Positions 25,889 to 37,800 of a DNA stretch of 64,000 nucleotides are shown one piece after another. The position numbers and the translations under genes are program-made. The DNA lies in contig JAVTVJ010000121.1 in NCBI GenBank assembly GCA_034509425.1, positions 1,550,001-1,614,000 on the forward strand, written 5' to 3'. Each line of letters opens with the position of its first letter. The stretch's first letter is position 1. The notes under the pieces are model-generated. The model made no database searches. It was not told the origin of the DNA and saw only the letters and a list, made by a program, of their open reading frames with translations. This stretch comes from Eopsaltria australis (taxonomy: Eukaryota > Chordata > Aves > Passeriformes > Petroicidae).

Positions 25889-28800
25889 GTATGAGCATTC
25901 TATTTTTAATTCATATTACATCCAATTTGATATAATTTCCTTCTCATCATGCTACAGAAGGAACTTCAGAAGTAAAGTAGTGATACAAAGATGACAGATA
26001 CCACTGGTAGGTAGCATGGGTAGAAAAAACACGAAGTGGATATTCCCAACAGATTCTGAAGGAACTGTCTGTGCGCAATTTTTCACATGGGACTCCCGTG
26101 CCAAGGATTAAATTCAGCCCTGGTTTAAAGCCTGCAGAGCTTGAACAAGTAGTTGAATTAATGTGCTATGCCCTGGAGAGCTGAATACCAGTTTCATTTC
26201 TCTGATATGTTCACTGTCAGATATTTACAGATTTCTTGAAAAGTGCCCAAAATATCCCCACACCTTTCTCAGATACACCTTTAAAAAGAACTTCACCACA
26301 AGCCCCTTCAGTTGAAAGCAAAGCCTTCAACATCAATGAATTATCACTGAACTGCTTCCAGTTACCTGTAAAAAACCAATTCACCATAAAAAAACTTTCT
26401 GAAGCAGCCTGAAACCCCTAAAATCTAGTTATTAGCATTAATCCCTCCCTGTCCATATTATGTTTTCCACAAGAAATATTTAGCAGAGACTGCTTTCCCA
26501 TTACAATGGTTTTCTTAATATTTCGGGCTTTTTTTAAATTCTAACAGGTAGATGGGATATTAGAAAGCTGGATTCGGAAAATGGCAGCAGCCCTGAAGTC
26601 TCAGCATAAACAAATGAACGTGATCATTGCAGACTGGCTCACCCTGGCTCACCAGCACTATCCCATTGCTGTACGGAACACACGCACCGTAGGACAGGAG
26701 ATAGCGCAGCTCCTGGAGTGGCTGGAGGTGAGAACTCCCACACCAACACGTGTTTCTTTGGAAAAGACCTATTTACTTGTTCTTAGATTTCCACAAACTT
26801 TCTGAAATACTATGCTTGCTAATGCTTTCATTTCAGTCACTCACATTTCTTTAATGAAGTGCACATTTTTCTTCCACAAACTTTCATATGACTTCATAAA
26901 ACTTTCATCATGCACAAGAAAAAAGGAAGTGCTCTTGTTTATGAAAATATTCTTCTCTAGAGGTGAGATAGTTTTCTGCTACTTTGGCTTTTCCATTAGC
27001 AAGTGTGCAGACAGCTGATACTGTTCCTCACAGAAAAATGAGGCAGACATCTCCATTTGCATATCATTAGTACAGGAAAATGAGTTTACGTTTCTGTGCT
27101 CAACTTCTGCTTTTAATGCAGAATTGAATCCTGACACCATGTCTGATTTTTGCCGCAGTTTCCCAAAGATTAGGATGAAATAATGGCTCAGAGATCCAGA
27201 ATGTAAAGGGAGACCTTTCAAGAGGACAGACACGCTTCACAAAGCAGATGACATGGAGGCAGCAGTGAGTACAGAGCCATGCTAATGCAGTGACTATCCA
27301 AACTCCTGCTACATGGGGAGCATGGCTGGATTGAAAAGGCTGCAGACAAGTCTGCAAGGGATCCCTGGTCTCCAGCACAATTTAAGAAAAGGAAGAAAGC
27401 AAACATCACAATGAGAATCACTCATACAAACCAGGAACTCCAAGCAACTCTGATTGTATCAATCTCAAACACTAAGCTACTTAATTTGAACTGAAATTAT
27501 ACTTCTGTACCTGACAATGAATTTTTGAATACATTACTTTAAATATGGTGAGGCCTAAGGTGAAAAAGAAATGTACTGCAAGGCTGTAGCAAATACCATT
27601 GAAGGCCTAAGCTGGAATGGCAGGGCTAGAAGAAGCTGTCAGATACCACACCCAGTTAGAGACAACAGGCACAAAAGAGAGGCAGGAAAGGCAGGAAAGG
27701 CAGTCACTATTTTTCATTGTGACATTAGAAGAAACCTTAACTCTTGGTCAAATATAGTTTAAGTTGCTGGAGCCTAAAGTAATTTTTTGAAGCTGTTTAA
27801 TTATTGAATGAATCAAATGGTGGACTTTGGTCTGTTCCCAGGAGGACACACCACATTTTCAACAATAAAAACATGCTGTGATTTCTCTAGTGTCAAAAAA
27901 CCAATCAATGCTTGAATAAATGACTCCTTGCTCCAGTATTGTAGGTAGTTTCTCTTTACTGTGATGTGTTCCAGAATTTAAATATACCATAAATTTTCAC
28001 AGGATTGAGTGTGTCCCACCAGTAAACCTAACTCGTACTGAGCAGCAGCACTCCAGAGTTTAACAGTTAAAACCCCTTCATTCCAACTTCCACAGCTATC
28101 ATTCTGCTATGCTTCTGTCTGCTTACAGGCAGATGATTATTTCAAAGATTCTCAATGGATGTAACAAGAACTGCAGTGCTGCACAACATTTTACTAAAGA
28201 ATAAACAATAAGTAAATATTAGCGCTCTTATTTCAAGAATTCAGAGGGCATGATCAGTAACAGCCTCAATAGCATCATCTGACAAGAAAATTGGTCAGAT
28301 CTTGTGATTTCTAAAAGCTGGCTCTCTCAAAAGAAGTCTGCCAAGATTCACCTCAACTTCAGAAAAGACTGGTATTGAGACTGCACAGCCACTCCACTGG
28401 GACAGGCAACATCCACAAAGAAATTAAAAGGGAGGTTTGCCTTTCCTGCAAGCAAAATATGCCACAATTTTCTTTACAAGTCAGAAAAGTTTGAGCCTTG
28501 CAGGTCAGATGAAATGCTTAAGACGTACATGGCATCGATTAGGAAGAAAGAAGGGCAATTCTGCTTCAATAGGTTTGATACAAATCAGACACATATCTTT
28601 GTACAAGAAACATCATTGCTGTATCATTTAACATGTCTGATCAACGTTCTGATCCCTTTAGTTTGGCTTGTGCTGGTATCTCAGGCAAAAAAAAACCCAA
28701 AAAAACAAAAACCAGGGCACTTTTTATAGAGGATTGTTTTACCCCGAAGTTAAAGAACAGATATCCATTTTATAATCACAGGAAAGCCAAATGCTGCAGA

Positions 28801-31800
28801 CAAGAGGCAGTGAACATCTTCATCCCTTGCAGCAAACAACCACAAAAATCCCACGGTGTTGATGGTTTTCCTGTGCATAGAAGATAAGTAGCAGTGCCCA
28901 AACATGTGCCACTTTCCTGCTGCATGAGAAAGAAGCAAGAAATAACTCAGCCAATAGAAATGTACTGAATGATTCATGCAACTCATTCAACCATCATCAA
29001 CATACAAATTTCTTGTGTTATAATTCACAGTATTCCTAGCTTGTAATAGATATTTCACTGTTACTTTTCATATTTCTTAATCTAAATCAAGTTGCCACTA
29101 TCTTCCAGGAATCCGTTCAATTTTCCAGAAGCAATGCTCATCTAATTGGGTACAGCCTAGGAGCTCATGTTTCAGGATTTGCTGGAAGTTTTATCAGTGG
29201 TACAAAAAAGATTGGAAGAATTACAGGTAAAAGACTTATACCTTTAAGAAAAATAAGAGTGAACTGAATCAAGTTACGAAGATATTTGATATATCAATAT
29301 CCTATTAACAATTAGTGGTTAAGTAGCAATATTCAGCACAGTTTAGAAGCATCATCTCATTGGTTTAGAAATTAGATTTAAAAAACTTAATGCAAATGTT
29401 TTTCAAAATTAAGTCTCATAGCATTTCTATCTTTGATCTTTCCTACCTCAGTCCAAATTATGACATACAGAATATACAAGCATGGGGACTAAAAATCAGA
29501 AATCAAAGCCTCAAACTGCATGTTGCTTACATTTACCTTTTATTCATTGCCAGTAACACCTTAAACTAAACGTTAGTCACTAACCTTGGATCTTTGGCCA
29601 CGAAGTTTTGACCCGAAGTCATTCAAATACACTGTTCATTGTTAGTGAGTAATTTAAAAAATATGCTAAGGAAATTGTCTGACTGTCCTTGAGCTTTCAA
29701 TTGTGGGACAATGCCCATATACTGAATTCAAGACAGTTCTCCTGTGGCAAAAATGGTAGTTCTGGATTACATTTTATAAGAAGCGTATCATTACAATATC
29801 CCTAGTATATGCTTAAAGTAAACAAAGTTAACCCTAACACTTGATTGTTTTGAGTAGTGACATTCTGAACCTTCTGTAATGTTTTGTAACTGTATTAATT
29901 ATGAGTGTGATGAAAATACATTTATAACATTATTGATACACTGTATACAGTACCTCATCTAATGCACAGTGGCAGCTTAAAAAACCAAAACAAAATGAAA
30001 ACAGAGGTGCATATTACACAAGACCCACATCCGCTACATTTAATTTATCAAAGAACACATTTTACTTTAATCACACTTAGGAGTGAGGCAAATATGCATG
30101 GCTGTACTTTGAAGTCACAATTCTGATCTTGGATACATTGCCACATACCCATAGCCTCTTACACAATCAGTTCTTGTGGCACTGCCTGCATGCCAAGAAG
30201 CTGATTTTACAAAATGTCTCATGCTATTACACCAGTGTATGCACTGAAGAACTTCAGTTCCCCAGCGCTGCTTGTTCAAACCTTATTAGAACATAAAACC
30301 TTGATAATGGAGTAAAAAAAACTTAGAGCACATTATTTATTGTAACAGCTATATGCATTCTTCAGCAAAAGTTTTTTAGACTTGCAACAATAAGCTCCAA
30401 AAATTGATAGTGATAAAAGTTATTAAAGCTAAAAAGAAATGTATGCCTTTGGGGGACTTCCCTACTTGTTGCCTGTGCTGCTAGTCTTGTCAGGTTGTAT
30501 CTATGCAACTGTATTATTCCATAGTACCAACTGAAGAATATCAAATTTAGAAGCTTATCCTCACAGCTGAATGCAGCTTTAAACTGAACATAAAGTTCTC
30601 TTCCTAAATCAATTCCCAACCAAGAAGAGCACCATGCAAAAAACGTCCAGAAAACAAATATCAGCAAGTCTCCCTAAGTGGAGTATTAGTTCTCTCAATA
30701 CTGTAATAGTCTGCCTTGAAGATTTTTTAAGACAAAGAATTATTATAAATAAAATCTAGCAGACATATAGTGCTTTTAAGCAATAAGTGGAGCTTTATAA
30801 AGTTTCAGGTCCCAAATATGGGCTAAAAGTCAACCTTGCTGTGGGACTGGTGTCTTCCAAAGGGCCTCTGAAACACACGACCTCTAGAGTTTGAAAGAAC
30901 AAAATTACGTAAAGGTCCCTCAAGTGACACTGGCAGCAGGCACAGTTTGTCTCTGACAAACACGTCTGTCTCTGTGTCCTTGTGCAGGTCCCAGTTACTG
31001 TTTGCTACAGTGTCTGTGTTTGCTTTAGGTGTAACCACATACCCTCTGTGGGACAAGCGTTCTTATTGTTTCCATCAGAGAAAGACCTTGTAAAGTACCA
31101 GGTGCTGCCTGTTTTCAGACATTTATCACAGACTGACAGCAGTAGAACAGTCCTTCTGCAGTGTATGACCATGGCATTATTTGCATTTATTGTAGGCCTT
31201 GACCCTGCCGGGCCCTTGTTTGAAGGAATGTCACCAACAGACCGTTTATCTCCAGATGATGCAAACTTTGTAGATGCAATTCATACCTTCACTAAACAGC
31301 ACATGGGCCTCAGTGTTGGCATCAAGCAGCCTGTGGCTCATTTTGACTTTTATCCCAACGGAGGCACCTTCCAGCCTGGCTGTCACATCCTGCATGTGTA
31401 CAACCACATTGCACAATTCGGGATCACTGGTAAGAACCAACGGCACGGAGCGGGAGGCAGCAGGGCAGCTGCACTGAGTCTGTCTGAGAAACTACGTGAC
31501 TGTGGTCTTAAACAGTACCTAAGTATTATTATTGTTATCACACCTTATATGCAAGCTATTTTCTTGTTTAGAGTTCAGTTATCTGATTTTTACATGTCTT
31601 GAGCTCATATTGGTTTTACCGACTCCAGTAAGGAATTGAGCTGCCTAGCACTCCAGAAAATGAGGCCATGAGCATCCTGCTGTCAAGCACCTCTGAATAA
31701 TTTAATGGTATTTGTTTCAGCAGTAGGGGAGATGAGAAAATTTATTCTAATTAAGCCAGATTTGTCTAGTGTGCCATTAATTATTTCAAATCAAATAAAA

Positions 31801-34800
31801 CACGAGTCTGTACTACTCACCTCCTTAGTTCACCTTTTCCCAACTCGCACGTCCTTTGGCAGCACAGATGACACTTTCTCTAGGACCTGACTGTCAGTGT
31901 TCCAGACTAGCTTTTATTTATAAAAGCTTATTTACAAAGTACCTAAATATAAACATATAGAGAAACCGATGCAACATCCTGAAAAAGGTCCTGATGCACA
32001 GTGACAACCAGAAGTGTTCACTGAAAACCCCAAAAGAGCCTTGCTCACCAGTACATGGCATTGCGGTATTTCTGAACCATTATCAGACAGTGCCTAAATC
32101 TGGGCCTTACCTGTTACAAGATAAATTGTGACAAAGGTGAAACCAAGCATCAGCTTGAAGCCTATCAGTGGACATATAAAACAGTCCATCATGATACATC
32201 CTGATTGCACAAAATTACTTTTGTAATTGGATGGTACTTAAAGAACAAAAAGATACTTCTCATAATAGCAGACCTATTTAATATTTTTTATTGCATTTAA
32301 TAAAATTTTTGCTCCTTTTTCCAAGTAGTAACTGCAAGAAAAATTCAATTAAACATAAGAGTTTGTCAGTCTAATAGGGACAAAATACGGTGTTGCTGCC
32401 TAAGCATCCAAAGTACAATGTGTTCAACCATTGAGAATGAGACTGCTGTCTTCAATGTGATGTGATTTGAAAGATTGCACATCATCTCAGATCGTATTTT
32501 CTATTGACCAAAACAGCCAGAACAATGAAATCAAGGTTCACATTTACAGTCTGATACAGTCAGGCTAGAGAAGTTTAAGCAGCAAATTATTTAAGTTTAT
32601 TATCATGGGAGTTCAGCCATTCTATTTTTGAATGATCCTAAAAGTAAAATTGCTATGACGTATGACTTCTGAGGCAAAACCATGATGCAAAGGGCAGTAA
32701 AGGGTTTGTGGGGAGAAGCAATTACATACATTTCTAGTTGGCTACAGCACTCCCCTGCAGCTGAAATGGTAAAAAGAAACAAGGGCATGTAAAATCTTCT
32801 TGTTGCATTTTTTCAGGCATCACTCAAACTGTGAAATGTGCCCATGAGAGGTCAGTTCATTTGTTCATCGACTCTCTGCTGCACAAGGACAAGCAAAGCA
32901 CAGCTTACTGGTGCAACGACATCAACACTTTCAACAAAGGACTGTGCCTCAGCTGTAGGAAGGGCCGCTGCAACACCCTGGGCTACAACATCAGGGAGGA
33001 AAGGCTGCCCAAAAGCAGACGACTCTTTCTGAAAACAAGAGCGCATATGCCCTTCAAAGGTTTGTGGGAATACTTTTTACAGTGTTCAGATTGATCGTTA
33101 AGTGGAAGACTAAGCCTAAGCTTTGTGATCCTATTTACTCATTCATTAAAGCTTATAAAATCTGTGAGAATAATCAATTTGCTGAGACAACTGAGAATCC
33201 CAGAAGGCCATCTTGATGCCCTTTCATCCTGGCTCTCATATTTCTGTGGGAAAAGCACTCTGCATGCTTGCCCCAGGCGAGCGGTGGAGCCCAGGGCTTG
33301 CAGATGACTGGGGTCCTGATCTGCAGGATTTTCCTACAACTGGACTGCGCAGGTTTGTTGTAACATATGCAGGCATACAGCCAAGCCAAAAAAAGCAGCA
33401 TAATTACTCTGGGAGGCCTGTAAAACATCCTGTTCCGAGTTTGCCCAAATTTTATCAGCAATTAGACTATGAGATGACATATAAATTACTGCTTTTCAAA
33501 CAATGGACAGACAACAAAATAGCATGGACTTTTGCAAGGCTGAACTGTGGCACTAAAATTAAGACTGGCGCTCTGGCTTTAGCTCTACTACATTATTTTA
33601 TCGAGAGAGTGTGGATTTTTGGCTGTATGATCAGATAGAGGGGCCACGGCCTGACAAGGGGTGAGGGCCTTCTCTACCAGCCCATTGCATTCAGCTGCCA
33701 GAGCCCATTGCTGCTGAGCAGACATTCCCTTGCCAGTGGGAAGGTTTACGTACATTTTGAAGTGAGAACGAGCAGGACAATGTGGAACACTCCTCTTCCG
33801 AGGGGCTGTCAGTGCAGGGGCTCTCCTCAGCACCTCCTTCCCCGGCTGCCGCGAGGCGTGTGGGAAGCAGCGGCGCGGGCGGCCGGGCAGGACACAGGGA
33901 GGAGGCTCCCCTCAGGCTGAGGCGCTGCCTGTCCCCGGCCCAGCCCCGGCCCAGCCCCGGCCCAGCCCCGGCCCAGCCCCGGCCCAGCCCCGGCCCAGCC
34001 CCGGCCCAGCCCCGGCCCAGCCCCGGCCCAGCCCCGGCCCCGGGAGTCCCACAGGCCCGCTCCGGCTGCCGGGGCTGTGCCAGGCCGGAGCCTCCCTGCT
34101 GCTGGAGGGGTGAGCCCCGCCTGCCCCTCGCCCTGGGCCTTGGGGTTGGGAAGTGCTTCGAATGTTGGTGCTGCAGCCCGGCACGAACAATGTGGGGATG
34201 AGGAGAAAGGCTTTAAAAGGGTGGTTGCATTATACAGTGCCCGGTTACTCAGCTGCATTATCACAGATTAAAAAAACAAAACCCAACAAAAATTCGGGTA
34301 CTTTAAAAATAATTTTGGAAGTCTTCCACTAGCACAGCTGTGAAATATTCAGTGATGACTCCAGAGGGTTCTGTGCAGCCCTGACTGATACTCAGAGCAG
34401 CTGAACCTGCTGAATTTCTTCTTAATACTGTTTAAAATGGCTCAGGAAGATAGTTCAAGTAGATTTAAAAACTCTAGAGGCTGTGTCCAGTTCCTGATGT
34501 CTTGCTCCAGTACAGTCAGGGTCAGGTCCCCATCACAATCAGGGAATGATCCCGGTGTCGTGTTCCTCTCTGGGCACGGGGCTAGGTTCAATTTGGGGTA
34601 AAATATCTGTGTCCTATTGGCTTTCAATTAAACATGTTGCATTTTATGCTTAGAGCTGGTTTTGCATAAAAAACCATCCTTGGCACACATGTGGATAAAA
34701 GTACCCCAGACAATGATCTCCTTTCACAAAAGTTCCCAAACAAAGCAGCAACTGTGGGAAGGTGCTTACAGAGTCATCTTTGTAAAGCTTTTTAAAAAAA

Positions 34801-37800
34801 TTGTTTGAAGATCATGTGAGAAGCACAAACAGAAGAAATTTGAGAAACTCAGCATTACACTTCACAATCCTCTGTGTCTTAACAAAATCTAACATTTCAT
34901 TTTCAAGTTAATGACATTATGTTCTGGAGCATACATCAATCCAGCTCAAACACAACCCCCAGTTGTTACACAGAAGTTAACATTTATAATAAAGCTGTGA
35001 TGGGACCCTGAGTTTTTATATGATTTCTCCTTAAAGCAAGCACCATAATCACAGCAAAAGTTTAGGCTGTGTCTGATCATATAGTGAACAATCAGTTTTT
35101 ACCTAGTGAGAAAACGTACAGAAAGACAGATTAATAATAAAAGTGGTCTGTAAACAACCCTCTCTGCCTTTGTCCTCATCAAATTTGCAGCACAGAATCA
35201 GCCATTTTGTTTTCTACTGAGGGCCACGTTTTCAAAAGAAAATACATTGTTCACTAAAGATACAGCTTTTCTAGCAAATACCTTCCATCATGAACATTCT
35301 GAGCTGCACAAAAAAATTTCTATCTGTGCATATGCATAAAATGATAATTCCATGAGCAGTATGGGGAACCATTCTCATATATAGTGAAGACTGATGGGGT
35401 AAAGAGGCTCTACTCAAAAACTAGCATGCAATTATGTTCCTTCCCACCTAAATCTATAAGTTTTGTCTAGAAGGTTGCTGGAAGAATAGATGGACCAGAC
35501 AGAGGAGTTATGGACATTCAAATGTAGCAGACAGTATCTGTATGCACATGCTCTAAATATATGTTGTTGGGTGGGTTTTTTTTATAATTTACAAAATATC
35601 AAACTGATGACTTCTTAAGGGTTTTTCATGCTGACAATACTCAGTTCAAACTTTCCTAAACAGTGTTGTTCTAGAAACTCACCATACCTTGAAGCATTAA
35701 TGACATTGTTAACAGATGTGTGTCAAGCACAACGTATCATTATGCAGTCAAGGAAAGTTTGTGAGTCATCTGTTTTGCAGGGCAATTTTCCAGTTGATCA
35801 GAGAAACAGCCTGACCACACTGCTTAAGGTCTTTGATCTGTATCATACATCTCTAGTCATGCCCAGTCACAAGGATTTGCCTGGTCACTAGATAGAGAGC
35901 ATGCCTGAAATCCTGACAATTACACTTCAGAAAAGCTGAAATATTTCCTATGGAAAAATGTTTTATCCCAAAAAGAAACTCAACACTGATTGTCTTTTTC
36001 TCCATCCTTTAAATAAAGCAACAGGGCCTCAAACTCTAACAGATTACACAGCACAGCAATAACCAGAAAAAATGATAATGCTTTAATTTTGACAAATTAG
36101 TTTGAAAAATAAAATGGAATAACAATCAACTTTCTGCTCTGAAAGGCAAAATTCTTTTGCCTAAGAAATCTATTGGTATTTTGACCATTCATTTGGTCAC
36201 TTTTTGCAAATTCTTCCTTTCTGCAGTGTATCATTATCAGTTCAAGATCCATATCATCAATGAAATCCAAGGCAAGCCGATAGACCCAGCTTTCACCATG
36301 TCTCTGGCAGGGACTAAGGAAGATGCTAAAAACCTGCACATCCCACTGTGAGTATTGTACCACATGTAACTGTGTAGGTGACAAAAGACGCCAATTTGTA
36401 TTCTACCACATTGATAATCATGCTATGAGTGAAATGGTTTAGTACAGTTAAGTGAACATGAACAGGAAACTGTCCTCTCTTCACTTGTGCTCCCTGAAAG
36501 TTCCAAGTTCTTACAATGATGATACAGTTGGTGCAGAAAAAAAATCAATAAAAAACAGTAAATTTGGAAATTCTTCTGTCCACTTACTTTGGTCCATCCT
36601 ATGGCTAAGACAGGGAGGTGTCATCAATTAAAACACAAATTTTAAAAAATCAGCTGTAATTGAGATTAAAAATTTTGGATATTTACCACAATGGACATAA
36701 TCTGTATTAACAAAAGCAAAGGAAAGAATGTGGGCCAGCATTTGTTCTAGCAGGCGAAAGTCATAACATAGATGCTAACATGGGACACCTTTTGCTGTCA
36801 GAAAGCACTACTGCTTCATCAGCTGTTCAAGCTTCTGCCACTCCTGCTTCTTTCCTAGCATGTTGTCATATTTCATCACTTTTTTGCACCTGGAGGAAGA
36901 ACATTCTTAAGACATTAATGTTTTGTCCTGGAGAAGGAAACATACTTCTTCCTCTGGTTTTAAGGGGAATACATCCTGGTTTTTTCACTTTATTTCACAA
37001 TAATTAAGACAGCATTATTCTCATCTTTTCTGCAGAGCTGAAGGTATTACTGGGAATAAAACCTACTCCTTTCTCATCACCCTGGACACTGATATCGGTG
37101 ACCTAATAATGATCAAGTTCAAATGGGAAGGAACTCCTGTTTGGGAAAATATCTGGGACACATTTCAAACCATAATACCATGGAGAAAAGGCACCCGTCG
37201 ACCAGGACTTATAGTGAAGTCAATAAGAGTGAAAGCAGGAGAAACACAGCAAAAGTAAGTGCAATGAGAGCACTCAGTAACACCACAGGTGTTTGGCACA
37301 CAGGTTATCCCAGTTCAAGTACAAGCATCCGAGTCCCAGCAGTCACACCAATGAATGTAATTACCTCACTCCAAAAGGACCATTTGAAATTTCATTGAAA
37401 TAAGATACTATGCAAGATAAATATTGATTCCGACATTAACATAGTGAAATATTCTGATTCCTACTTAAAATAACATGCCAAATCTTAATCACTTCACTTT
37501 CAGTACCTACTTCCTAGGGAAAATAGCATCACCATTTTTGAAAATACTCGTTAGAAGGATCATGTGCTGTACTACACAGTCCTCTGATTATTTTTGGTGT
37601 TCTTCTTTCCCATTTACTGCTTTGAAACTGGATCACCAAGTCTGAGCAGTCTTATTCTCTACATACAGCAATACTAAAAACACATCTGAAACTGCCTACT
37701 CATACAGAGAAATGTCAGCCAGAAGACAGAATAAAAAAACTTGTAATGATTCCCACTGCTTTAATCCTTTGAGAAATTTTAACTAACAGTTTAATTAAGG

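Larger units (their letters stand above)
33060..36226 (+). other. LIPC: LIPC intron 6
   Basis: At 3167 bp this is the longest LIPC intron fully inside the window. It carries a GC-rich, CpG-containing block at about 33780-34150 with an 11-bp tandem repeat. The remainder is ordinary AT-rich sequence. Confidence 0.85.

Noticed and set aside
30982..31602. 206-codon continuous frame containing LIPC exon 5
   Set aside because: Only 31196-31429 matches hepatic lipase and is bounded by good splice sites; the extensions are intron sequence that happens to lack stops.
33782..34264. Proline/alanine-rich and glycine-rich frames of up to 145 codons on both strands
   Set aside because: They come from the 11-bp tandem repeat, which keeps every frame open, and lie within LIPC intron 6.
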